Shown here piece after piece: positions 26,015-33,749 of a stretch of 64,000 nt of DNA. The DNA lies in contig NZ_JBHTKJ010000012.1 of NCBI RefSeq assembly GCF_042675965.1, positions 1 to 64,000 of the forward strand. Direction: 5' to 3'. Under the pieces are notes generated by a model. That model saw only the letters and a program-made list of their open reading frames with translations. It ran no database searches and was not told the DNA's origin. How positions within the stretch are numbered: the first letter of the stretch is position 1; every line of letters starts with the position of its first letter. The DNA comes from Virgibacillus_R byunsanensis (lineage in GTDB: Bacteria; Bacillota; Bacilli; Bacillales; Amphibacillaceae). The position numbers and the translations under genes were made by a program.

Positions 26015-27018
26015 TCTGCCGAGTCGGGATGAATTGCTTCAAAGACTTCAATTAAACTTTCAGTAATACGTGGACCGACACGGCTTGCTTTAACTGAATC
26101 TATTCCAATAACCCGCTCATTTTTGACGGCATCAATGACATTCCAGCCGTCTCTTGATAAAATCTGTTCCTTGCTATCCTCTGTTGCACCCTCTTCACCA
26201 GAAGTGAAAAGTATAACTTCAGGGTTTCTCTTAATAACTTCTTCAGGATTTACTTCAAACCATCCATCAATATCTGCAAAAATGTTTTCTCCACCAGCTA
26301 AAGTAATAAGATCATTGGAGAATTCGCCCGACCCAAAGGACCAGCCTTTCGAGTACTCAGCGTACACTTTTTTCGGCTCAACGCTAGCCACCTTACTTTT
26401 TACGTAATCAAGATCTTCCTTCATTTCATCGACAACGGTTTGCGCTTTCTCTTGATTATTTAAAATTACTCCAATTCCTTGGACATCCTCTATTACTTCT
26501 TTTATTGACTGTGGGTTTGAACCAAAGACCTTAAAGCCTTTTGCTCTTAATTCTTCAGCTACTTCTACCTGTAGACCAGAATTAATAAAAACAACATCGG
26601 GTTGTAAGGCAATCAGTTCTTCCTCATTTATTCCCGAGTATGTACTTCCTAGTTTTGGCAAATCAGCTGTCTCAACAGGGAAATCAGAGGAATCATCAAC
26701 AGCTAAAATCTCTTCTCCAGCCCCAACTGCAAATAAAATCTCTGTACCGCTTGGAATTAATGAAACTAGTTTAGTAGGTTCTGAGTCAAAAGTAACATCT
26801 GTTCCAGTAGCATCCGTAACGGTTAGTGGATACTGCGTTACTGAGTTATTCTCTTTCTCTTCACTTGCTTCAGCCTTTTTTGCCTCCGCTTCCGTATCAT
26901 CAATCTGGTCTTGATTAGAATCTTCTTTAACTCCCTCCTGGTTGTTACACCCAACAAGTGCTGTAGTTAACATGAATACAAACAAAAAACTGATAATTTT
27001 TCTAAACAATTTGTTCAC
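26011..27018 (-). CDS. btuF: Cobalamin-binding lipoprotein of the second importer
   Basis: A GTG at 27018 opens a lipoprotein signal (LFRKIISFLFVFMLTTALVGC; lipobox LVGC) followed by an acidic linker and a BtuF-like domain with YPLTVTDATGTDVTFD, ILAVDDSSDFP, LPKLGSTYSGINEE and LQPDVVFI. In-frame codons further upstream belong to the riboswitch, so the longer frame to 27213 is rejected. A TTG three codons in is an alternative start. It is the substrate receptor of the second importer. Confidence 0.88.
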   Translation of the reverse strand: MNKLFRKIISFLFVFMLTTALVGCNNQEGVKEDSNQDQIDDTEAEAKKAEASEEKENNSVTQYPLTVTDATGTDVTFDSEPTKLVSLIPSGTEILFAVGAGEEILAVDDSSDFPVETADLPKLGSTYSGINEEELIALQPDVVFINSGLQVEVAEELRAKGFKVFGSNPQSIKEVIEDVQGIGVILNNQEKAQTVVDEMKEDLDYVKSKVASVEPKKVYAEYSKGWSFGSGEFSNDLITLAGGENIFADIDGWFEVNPEEVIKRNPEVILFTSGEEGATEDSKEQILSRDGWNVIDAVKNERVIGIDSVKASRVGPRITESLIEVFEAIHPDSAE

Positions 27019-27060
27019 CCTTACCTTTCTTTTCCTAGTGTGATTTATCCTTAGTAAAGC

Positions 27061-27088
27061 AAAAAAGCCTCTGACATGAAGGCAGAGG
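27061..27088 (-). terminator. Terminator of the second cobalamin riboswitch
   Basis: On the minus strand the stem CCTCTG/CAGAGG with a 9-nt loop is followed by CTTTTTTG. It overlaps the 3' edge of the riboswitch, so ligand binding and terminator folding can be coupled. Confidence 0.85.
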
Positions 27089-27215
27089 TTGGCAGGGCAT
27101 AGTAATCCCATAGCCATCCTTTTACCTCGAAGGATTTGACTAAAAAATAATGGGGATGTATCTGGCTTTAACAGTTGCGGGACAGCTTCGGAGTTCCACC
27201 GAAATTCCATCATCC
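27083..27215 (-). ncRNA. Cobalamin riboswitch of the second importer (short variant)
   Basis: The minus strand has ATTTCGGTGGAACTCCGAAG, CTGTCCCGCAACTGT, AAAGCCAGATAC and a closing ATGCCCTGCCAACC. The B12-box core is recognisable but diverges from the riboswitch at 14.1-14.3 kb and is shorter. It resembles the compact class of B12 elements. It should control the btuF-btuC-btuD-DUF71 transcript. Confidence 0.87.
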
Positions 27216-27449
27216 ATTATTTTTATTCATTTGATAAGGTAAAGCTAGAAAGCACTACAAATATCAGATAAAAAATCAAAATAGTGAAATATGCATTATC
27301 CGATTATTAAAGCATTTTAAATCTTATCTCTATTAATATATCTCTAATACTTTATTAAATCAACCAATTCATTTTACTCAATTTTCACAGCGTAAAAATA
27401 ATATCTAATCGTTATCTGATATAACACTTTCCGTACTTCATTATGCACC

Positions 27450-27665
27450 TTGACAAAATTAATTATAAAAGAAAAGCACCTCCGCTTTTGGTATAGTTTA
27501 ATTGTCGAAAAAAACTACCAAAAAGAAGAGGTGCCTCGTACTAGGATAGCGGATAATGACCTAAATAATTACCTACCAAAAGAATTAAAATCTGCATTTA
27601 ATGACTTAAAGTTTCTTCAACACGTAAGGATCGCTGGAATCACAAAGGACTTTGGGTTCTCTTGA
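27450..27665 (+). pseudogene. Possible N-terminal fragment of an IS4-type transposase
   Basis: The open frame ends with PKELKSAFNDLKFLQHVRIAGITKDFGFS and then stops. I associate this with the N-terminus of a Bacillaceae IS4-type transposase, but that is from memory and unverified. A long hairpin covers the start of the frame (27476-27534), as is common ahead of transposase genes. No catalytic domain follows; the next gene runs in from the other side. It is therefore at best a truncated element. Confidence 0.4.
27476..27534. repeat. Long imperfect inverted repeat at an element remnant
   Basis: GCACCTCCGCTTTTGGTA and TACCAAAAAGAAGAGGTGC form a stem of about 16-18 bp around a 22-nt loop. It could be an attenuating hairpin at the end of an insertion sequence or a MITE-like structure. 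Confidence 0.6.
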
Positions 27666-29216
27666 TTAAGCGCCAATTCTTTCTTCTGCTTCCAGATGCT
27701 TTCTCTCATCTCGATTACCCAAATAACGAAACACAAAGAATTGAATAATGATACCAGAAATCAATAAAACAATACTGCTTCCAATCAATGAGTAAGATAA
27801 ATATAAAACTCCCGCAATCCCCGCAGGCACAAGTGCGTATGGAATCTGAGTGTTAACGTGAGCAATATGATCCGACCCAGCAAAGATTGATGCCATGACA
27901 GTTGTATCAGATATAGGCGAGACATGATCCCCGAAAATAGCTCCAGCAAAAATTGCCCCGATAACGATAGGAATTAGATCTTCTCCCCCTAGCGTAAATG
28001 CTAGTGGAACTGCAATTGGGGTTAGAATTGACATTGTTCCCCACGATGTACCCGTTGCGAAAGCAATAAACATTCCTATAACAAAAACCAAGAATGGCAC
28101 AAGTGTAGCAGTCATCCAGCTTTGTGTCGCGTTTACTACAAATTCAGCAGTACCAAGCTCAGATGTAACGGTGCCAATCGACCAAGCTAACACGATAATC
28201 ACGAGTGCTGGAAGCATTGTTCGAATACCACCCAGCAAAGTATCTTCACACTTTTTTAGCCCCATACCTTGGATGAGAGCCAGCACAATACCTACCAATG
28301 TCATGGCAAAAGCCCCCCATGTTAGAGCAACTGCAACATCCGTATCTGCTAGAGCATCCATGAGTGATTTTCCTGTAGATCCACCACCTGAGTACCACAA
28401 ACCCCATACACTTACCGAAATAAGTGTTACAAGTGGAAGGACAAAATTCCATACACTTCCTTCTTTCTTGTAAGGTTCTCCTAAATCCTGTTCAATAGAT
28501 GACAAAGGCGTAGAACCATCCGGTATTAATTTTCCAGTCGATTGAGCCCTACGTTCTGCTTTTGCCATAGGACCAAAATCTTTTCCGATAATAATCATCG
28601 GAACAGCTGCAAGACATAAAATTGCGTAAAAATTCCACGGAATCGATTGCAAGAAGGCGAAGTAAGGTTCTATACCGATGATGCTTGCACTAGCAATTGC
28701 TGCTGCAATCAAGGAAACTTGAAAACCAATCCAATCAGAAACAGGTCCAATTGTTGCCATCGGTGAGGCTGTTGAGTCAAGAATGTAGGATAACTTTTCT
28801 CTTGAAACTTTATGTTTTGCGGTGATATCTTTTGAAGCATTTCCAACAATAACAGAGTTCACGTAATCATTAAAAAATATGACAATTCCTAAGAGATATG
28901 GCAAAAATAGTACCCTTTTTCTAGTAGTTAATTTTTTCTCCAGAACTTTTATAAGTCCTTCCGAGCCACCAGTTTTAAACATAAATGCTGCCCCTGTACC
29001 AAGTAACGCAGTCATCACGAGAAAGCGTGCATTCCATGGATCAATCATTACATCCTTCATCCATGTGAAGGTGACACTTACCGCTTGGAACGGATTACCT
29101 CCAGCTGCAATTAATCCACCTACCCAAATACTGATAAAAAGAGAAAACAAAACCCGTTTTGTAACAATTGCCAATACCACTGCAACAATTGGTGGTATTA
29201 CGGATAAAAAATCCAT
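27666..29216 (-). CDS. NhaC-family Na+/H+ antiporter
   Basis: The 516-residue polytopic protein starts MDFLSVIPPIVAVVLAIVTK. It contains FNDYVNSVIVGNASKDIT, SPMATIGPVSDWIGFQ, FIAFATGTSWGTMSILTPIA and GDHVSPISDTTVMASIFAGSDH, characteristic of the NhaC/antiporter superfamily. It probably exchanges Na+ for H+, which would fit a halophilic or alkaliphilic lifestyle. Some members carry organic acids or amino acids instead, so the substrate is inferred. It appears monocistronic. Confidence 0.82.
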   Translation of the reverse strand: MDFLSVIPPIVAVVLAIVTKRVLFSLFISIWVGGLIAAGGNPFQAVSVTFTWMKDVMIDPWNARFLVMTALLGTGAAFMFKTGGSEGLIKVLEKKLTTRKRVLFLPYLLGIVIFFNDYVNSVIVGNASKDITAKHKVSREKLSYILDSTASPMATIGPVSDWIGFQVSLIAAAIASASIIGIEPYFAFLQSIPWNFYAILCLAAVPMIIIGKDFGPMAKAERRAQSTGKLIPDGSTPLSSIEQDLGEPYKKEGSVWNFVLPLVTLISVSVWGLWYSGGGSTGKSLMDALADTDVAVALTWGAFAMTLVGIVLALIQGMGLKKCEDTLLGGIRTMLPALVIIVLAWSIGTVTSELGTAEFVVNATQSWMTATLVPFLVFVIGMFIAFATGTSWGTMSILTPIAVPLAFTLGGEDLIPIVIGAIFAGAIFGDHVSPISDTTVMASIFAGSDHIAHVNTQIPYALVPAGIAGVLYLSYSLIGSSIVLLISGIIIQFFVFRYLGNRDERKHLEAEERIGA

Positions 29217-29587
29217 ACATTGTTCCCCATTTCTTTTTATTATTTGAAGTTCTACACATAGAACCCCTTCGGATTTGTTCCGTCAAATTCGACAACATTT
29301 CATCTACAAGGCTGAATTCAACTATTTACTTCACAAGCAAAAACCCCATTTCTCTAATTACCTAACAACAACTCGTCTCCTCCCTATAAACCCTTTAATG
29401 TTGTGACACTTTCCCCTCCTACCTTAAATAGATTTAATAGTATTATATAATACTATTAATATAAAATGTTAATATTCTGATATTTTGTAATCTTATCATA
29501 GATTTAGTGATATGAGTAGGTAAACTATTTTAGATTTAATAAAAAAACTTATGCAATAGGATAGGAAAGGTTTCTTTCTTATCTGCT
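29217..29587. other. Intergenic region upstream of the antiporter
   Basis: This is an AT-rich leader with no frame that looks coding. I could not match it to a riboswitch class. The antiporter promoter presumably lies here but cannot be pinned down. Confidence 0.4.
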
Positions 29588-29622
29588 AAAAAAAAGGGAA
29601 CCATAACTATCTATGGTTTCCT
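29588..29622 (-). terminator. Intrinsic terminator
   Basis: On the minus strand the stem GGAAACCATA/TATGGTTCC is followed by eight T. It would end transcription of the decayed membrane-protein gene just upstream (29643-29775). Confidence 0.8.
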
Positions 29623-29642
29623 TCATAATTTAAACTGTTATC

Positions 29643-29775
29643 CTATATCCGTACGTACAACTTGCTCCCTTGCTCTGTTTCTCCAACCTCATGCCGGATT
29701 ATCTGCCAAACAAACCACATAGCAATAACTAACTAAATAATTGCTCCGATAATCAACAAGTCAAGTAGGGTAAAT
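29643..29775 (-). pseudogene. Remnant of a small membrane protein gene
   Basis: The minus strand reads LLDLLIIGAII, then a TAG stop, then LVIAMWFVWQIIRHEVGETE and a short tail before a TAA. It resembles a small membrane protein interrupted by one stop codon, and a terminator follows. No family is recognised. Confidence 0.35.
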
Positions 29776-30087
29776 TAAAGGCTACGAAAGCTAAGATTTA
29801 ATTTAATACTATCACAATTTCATTTCAATAATATCTCCAGAACATTAAAAGATGTGTATGGGGACAAAAGCTATCGTTAAAGTCTTTGGAAAAAGAATAC
29901 TGGAAGGAATTTAGTTGGAAAAGTAAAGGGAGGAATTAGTTCTCTACTTTAAGAGACCCACCATCTCACTTCGAAAAACGGTGATTATGGAATGGCAAGA
30001 TCCAAACTGAAGCTGCGGACAGTCATAACGGTGAGTCTAATTGTGTTTATTGAAAATTTAATAAGTAATACTTCTGCATGTTTTTAC
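29776..30087. other. Intergenic region
   Basis: No open frame with start and ribosome binding site, no RNA-gene signature and no clear repeat are visible in this stretch. Confidence 0.4.
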
Positions 30088-30246
30088 TTATTCTTTTTGT
30101 TCCCCATTCTTATCCTGACTATTGTCATATGCTACTAATACAAGACCTGAAGTTTGTTCGACTTTATCGAGAAGATCTTTTTGCTCCTTGGATAGTTGGG
30201 CTAGATCGAATCCTTTTTCTTTTGTTTCATAATCCTTTTCATGCAT
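30088..30246 (-). CDS. 52-residue hydrophilic protein of unknown function
   Basis: The ATG at 30246 has an ideal AAAAGGAGG seven nucleotides upstream. The 52-residue product begins MHEKDYETKEKGFDLAQLSK, continues QTSGLVLVAYDNSQDKNG and ends QKE. It is charged and has no membrane segment or cysteines. I recognise no family. The strong start signal makes it a credible gene despite its size. It is monocistronic and upstream of the Cys-rich protein gene. Confidence 0.6.
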   Translation of the reverse strand: MHEKDYETKEKGFDLAQLSKEQKDLLDKVEQTSGLVLVAYDNSQDKNGEQKE

Positions 30247-30393
30247 GCTATTGCCTCCTTTTAGTATTAGTATTATGGACGGAATAAGATAACTTATACT
30301 GAAGGAGGAAAAAGGTTGGCTCCTAGTGTGGAACTTTACCGGAAGTTTTATAACAAAAAGAAAATGAATAACTTAATTCCATTCTTATTTCAT

Positions 30394-30582
30394 CTAAACT
30401 CTTCTTGATTCTTCTTTCTTCATTGATTTTTTCACACGTTCTTTTGGTTCCCAACAATCAAATTGATAAGTTGGTTTTGTATCAAAACCTAGTCTTTTAC
30501 AATAAATTCGTTTACTTGCTTCTTTTTGTTTCTCAATCCTAAAATGTTCACATGTCGCACAACAATGAAACCGACTTTTCAT
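30394..30582 (-). CDS. Small Cys-rich protein (possible metal-binding)
   Basis: This 62-residue protein has cysteines in FHCCATCEHF (residues 6-15), YCKRLGF and FDCWEP. The pattern CxxC...C...C suggests zinc or Fe-S binding. The tail is very basic (KERVKKSMKKEESRR). GGAGGTG precedes the ATG. A frameshifted copy of the same gene lies at 300-472. The pair shows duplication within this 30-kb span. The function is unknown. Confidence 0.7.
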   Translation of the reverse strand: MKSRFHCCATCEHFRIEKQKEASKRIYCKRLGFDTKPTYQFDCWEPKERVKKSMKKEESRRV

Positions 30583-30766
30583 AACAACACCTCCAACAGA
30601 AGTTAGCCCCTTACGTAATCATATTAAGCTATCTTCGCCTAAATATCTTATAGATGGCATTCAGTAATTTTTTTACCATGTAATGTTTACCAATTGAGTA
30701 CCCTTTGATATACAACCGTTTCTCCATTCATCGTATCTAAAAAAAGAACATTTAAATTTAGTTATT

Positions 30767-30799
30767 TAGAAATAGTTGTATCTAAGGTACAGCTATTTC
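30767..30799. terminator. Possible hairpin downstream of the EAL remnant
   Basis: AGAAATAGTTGTA and TACAGCTATTTCT form a stem around a short loop. The nearest T-run on the minus strand is about 25 nt away, so terminator activity is doubtful. Confidence 0.35.
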
Positions 30800-30814
30800 T
30801 CATTCAAAGTCTCT

Positions 30815-30925
30815 TTAAGAAGGAAAATCTCTTGCTAGAAGTTTTTCGAAACTTTTTACATGTACTGGTTTTGAAAATAGATAACCCTGTCCAAATTCAC
30901 ATTTAATAAATTCGGATTTACACAT
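30815..30925 (-). pseudogene. C-terminal fragment of an EAL-domain (c-di-GMP phosphodiesterase) gene
   Basis: The minus strand encodes CKSEFIKCEFGQGYLFSKP and ends in KLLARDFPS. The GQGYLFSKP block is the conserved C-terminus of EAL domains. No catalytic EVL/EAL or DDFGTG motif remains upstream, so this is a truncated relic. It adds to the evidence for c-di-GMP signalling in the genome. Confidence 0.75.
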
Positions 30926-31113
30926 ATCTTATATTATAGCTAACCACGCTAAAATCCAGCGGGATACGTTTGAATATACTCTATACCTCCTCCGACCACA
31001 GTTGATATGAAGACAGTGGTCTTATATTTTTTACCATTGCTGCAACGTGTCAATAAGTTTTGGTTTATATGTACAATATAATTCCTATGCTGATAATACT
31101 TCTTATTCCATAG

Positions 31114-31176
31114 GAAAAAGCCCCCTTTAAAGTAAAACGATGGTTTTTATTTTACCATTTCCCACTTTAAAGGGAG
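31114..31176 (-). terminator. Terminator of the yjcZ gene
   Basis: On the minus strand a long stem (TCCCTTTAAAGT with ACTTTAAAGGG, plus an inner TAAAA/TTTTA pairing) is followed by CTTTTTC. It lies about 35 nt after the yjcZ stop codon. Confidence 0.75.
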
Positions 31177-31210
31177 CGCCACAGAATTTTTAGAAATTTT
31201 ATTCGTTTTT

Positions 31211-31315
31211 TTAATACCCGTAACCACCGTACGAAGCTCCAATAATAATTAACAAAATAAACAGAACGACGATTAACGCAAAGCCGCCTCCATAACCATA
31301 TGCACCGTGAGACAT
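31211..31315 (-). CDS. yjcZ: YjcZ-family sporulation micro-protein
   Basis: The 34-residue product has a Gly/Tyr head MSHGAYGYGGGFALIVVLFI followed by a hydrophobic segment and a Gly/Tyr tail. This matches the YjcZ family of very small membrane proteins annotated as sporulation-associated in Bacillus. GGGAGGG precedes the ATG. It was too short for ordinary ORF filters. A second, frameshifted copy is at 32403-32511. Confidence 0.9.
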   Translation of the reverse strand: MSHGAYGYGGGFALIVVLFILLIIIGASYGGYGY

Positions 31316-31696
31316 AGTTTATCCCTCCCTCGGAAATTTCTTTACAGTGTTTTCAAGATTAATATATGTACCATTAGCATTCCTCGACAGGGCATTTGCC
31401 AGTAAAAAGTATATTTTATTTAAACATATCTTTTATAGTTCCATAAGTTCCCCCTACATCATCTTTCCACGGCAAAAAATACAAACATGGTTAAACATTA
31501 GCCATTGAAATTTCATTTCTTGTATCGCTTTAGTTATTTCCCCTTGAAAGTTAGAAATAATAACTAAGTTAAAATTTGATTGCACATTGATTAAGAAATC
31601 AAAGCACATCCATAATATATTTACCGTTTAACAATTGTTCATGGACCTACAAGCAATACTTCAAAATAGTTTCTCAATTTAAATACTTTTATTGGC
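31316..31696. other. Intergenic region
   Basis: AT-rich sequence upstream of yjcZ. No coding frame or structured RNA is recognised. Confidence 0.4.
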
Positions 31697-31845
31697 TAAT
31701 TCTTTACTGCTTTTTTTGGTGGTTCTTTCACCCAAGATTTCTTTTCATCTTTATTTGAATTCCAACCTAGTAGCATTGTCACACTATTTTCATATCTTTA
31801 TTTGTTACTAAATTGCTCTCTGATACATCATCTTCCTTCATCTTT
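31697..31845 (-). pseudogene. Possible frameshifted small hydrophilic gene
   Basis: The minus-strand frame MKEDDVSESNLVTNKDMKIV ends in TGA. Two bases out of phase it continues as TMLLGWNSNKDEKKSWVKE and ends KAVKN. The halves read like a single small Lys/Asp-rich protein broken by a 2-nt change. This is weak evidence with no known family. Confidence 0.3.
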
Positions 31846-32129
31846 TATACAATTTAATATAGGAAAGGGGACAATCTATATAAGTATTATTTTTAATCAT
31901 AAAATGAAACGTTACTAACTAAAAAGTTGAGGGGAAAATAATCAATTTCCAGCTAATGCTTCTGCAATTTATTAGTAGTGAAAATACGATTTAATTACAT
32001 GTAAAGAAGGTGACTCTATACCAATAGCAGAACACCTCCTAACTTCCTAAATCTTCGTTTTAAGCATTTCGCAGGGGAATATTTGTTTATAGAAGTGGAC
32101 TAGAGTAGAAAATCGACATTCGTAAATAG

Positions 32130-32336
32130 TTAGAAAAAGAATAAAGAGCTTAACAAAACAAGGGAAACAATCACGAAAAACGGAATGAAGAATCCAGATT
32201 GACCAGTATCAAGATAAATCCCTCGGGGTGTAACATCCCTTATAACACCTCGATGGTGTTTTCCATAGTAATCTACTATCTTAACTTCCCTGCCGTAATA
32301 GTCACAGGCTTTATGATATAAATGTTTTGATGACAT
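32130..32336 (-). CDS. 68-residue protein with an SH3/Sm-like segment and C-terminal membrane helix
   Basis: The ATG at 32336 has AAAGGAGGA upstream. The product begins MSSKHLYHKACDYYGREVKI, continues VDYYGKHHRGVIRDVTPRGI and ends in a hydrophobic segment FFIPFFVIVSLVLLSSLFFF. The soluble part reads like a small beta-barrel (GREVKIVDYYGKxxRGVI). It lies 66 nt downstream of a frameshifted yjcZ copy, so an association with spore or envelope biology is possible but inferred. I do not recognise a named family. Confidence 0.65.
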   Translation of the reverse strand: MSSKHLYHKACDYYGREVKIVDYYGKHHRGVIRDVTPRGIYLDTGQSGFFIPFFVIVSLVLLSSLFFF

Positions 32337-32402
32337 TCTTTGTCCTCCTTTCATCATAAATAGTGGGTAAACAAAATGATGTCCAACTTCGCTTATCACT
32401 TA

Positions 32403-32511
32403 CTAGATATCCGATCCAACGAATGCTGCTCCAACGATAATTAAAAGAATAAGCAATACTACGATTAGCGCAAGATTTCCGACCTCGTATCCATCCCATC
32501 GTAAGTCATAT
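32403..32511 (-). pseudogene. Frameshifted yjcZ-family copy
   Basis: On the minus strand ATG at about 32500 starts MTYDG. In a shifted frame the sequence continues YEVGNLALIVVLLILLIIVG and ends AAFVGSDI, a clear YjcZ hydrophobic core. One base must be added or removed to join the head to the core, and no start codon exists in the core's frame. It may be a recent pseudogene or a sequencing error. Confidence 0.65.
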
Positions 32512-32742
32512 TTACTCTCTTCTCATCATTGCTAAGGTAATAAAGATCCTTATAGTAAATAAACTATGTATGAACAATTAAAATTGATTGAGTATTCGTT
32601 TAAATAGAACCGCTTTTTCGGACAAAATGAGCACTCATCACGGATATAGAGACCCATTCTAGCGATATAGGAATCAGTATGAAAAAGAACTTAGGTAAGT
32701 TTATTTTACAATCGAGACGGTTTTGTTTTATAGCAAAAGGCT

Positions 32743-32783
32743 AATTTATCAGTAAAACATTGATAAATTAGCCCCTTTTATCT
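32743..32783. terminator. Strong bidirectional-looking hairpin
   Basis: GGCTAATTTATCA and TGATAAATTAGCC form a perfect 13-bp stem with a 9-nt loop. On the plus strand CCTTTT follows and on the minus strand TTTTGC follows. It lies downstream of the selenium operon. Confidence 0.6.
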
Positions 32784-32909
32784 TCGGAGAGTACTTAACG
32801 TGTAAATCGGCACTTGGCGTTACTTCATTGTCAAACATATTGTAAATAAATGGTAAATCATCCGAAGCAATATAGAACCAAGGAACACGGTATTATCTAT
32901 AGTAAGTGA

Positions 32910-32942
32910 AGAGAGTGTCCCAAAAACTTTGGGACACTCTCT
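32910..32942 (-). terminator. Hairpin at the end of the selenoprotein operon
   Basis: A perfect 12-bp stem AGAGAGTGTCCC/GGGACACTCTCT with a 9-nt loop immediately follows the stop codon of the TlpA-like gene. No long T-run follows, so it may act as a 3'-end stabilising structure together with the hairpin at 32743-32783. Confidence 0.65.
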
Positions 32943-32943
32943 G

Positions 32944-33699
32944 CTATTTATTCGGAATAAAACAACCATCTGGGCCACAGACCAGCCCTTGATTTCGATG
33001 CTGTTCTTCTTCCTCTTTTTCCTTTTTCAATTGTCCTTTTTGCCATTCAAAATCAATATCCGATCCGAATTTTTCTGGAAAACGAATATACCACCGCTGT
33101 TTACGAATAGTAAAGTTGTCAGGGTCTAATAAGATCGCGTCATCCAGTTCTCTTAAGGCTTCGTAATTTCTGTTCTGCTTCGCATATTCCATACCTAGTT
33201 TAAATTTTGTCTGTGCAAGTTGGAGCTGAAGATCTGATTGTTCACTCCTGGTTCTTCCGTCACCAAATTCCACTTTTTCCACTTCTTTATTGATCAATTG
33301 CTCAACAGCATTTACATGATCAGGGTCATCAACCTTAAACCCTTCCTTGATTAGACGGATAGTACCGTCCTCATCAATAAAAATGCCATTTGGAACAACT
33401 TTAAAGCGAAACATGTTAACTAACTTATTGTTTTCATCAACAACTGTTGGAAAAGTTGTTCCCTTCACATGAGGTTTAACAACTTCTGCACCTTGCCCAT
33501 CAACAGCAACCGAAAGAATTTCAAAGTTTTTGTTCTGGTTCTGTTCATATACTTTCTGCCAACCTGGCAGTTGTTCACGGCATTGTCACCAGGAAGCCCA
33601 CATAAATATCAATGTGTTTTTCCCTCGAAAATCACTGATAGAAACTTCATGCCCATTTACATCTTCTAACTTAAAATCTTGTATTTTTTCTAATAACAT
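32944..33699 (-). CDS. TlpA-like thioredoxin-fold selenoprotein (Sec at residue 38, UxC motif)
   Basis: The ATG at 33699 has AAAGGAGG 7 nt upstream. The frame runs 251 residues if the TGA at 33588-33586 is read as selenocysteine. The active site is WASWUQCREQLP, where TlpA proteins usually have WASWCPPCRE. Thioredoxin-fold blocks continue after the TGA (ILSVAVDGQG, TTFPTVVDENNKL, NGIFIDEDG). A TPR-like helix pair follows, and the protein ends in CGPDGCFIPNK. A SECIS-like hairpin lies 15 nt past the TGA. It is the last gene of selB-selW-selA-tlp. No signal peptide is seen, so a cytoplasmic thiol redox role is inferred. Confidence 0.88.
33556..33570 (-). promoter_or_regulatory. SECIS-like hairpin of the TlpA-like selenoprotein
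   Basis: On the minus strand CTGCCA-GGT-TGGCAG forms a perfect 6-bp stem with a 3-nt G-containing loop, starting 15 nt after the TGA. The position, stem length and G in the loop match bacterial SECIS elements recognised by SelB. Confidence 0.75.
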
Positions 33700-33749
33700 T
33701 TTCATTCCTCCTTTTATAACCTATTCTATATTGTAAAGGGAAATACCTA

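Noticed and set aside
26011..27213. Long N-terminal extension of the second btuF
   Set aside because: The extension reads through the cobalamin riboswitch and its terminator. A GTG start immediately before the lipoprotein signal explains the gene better.
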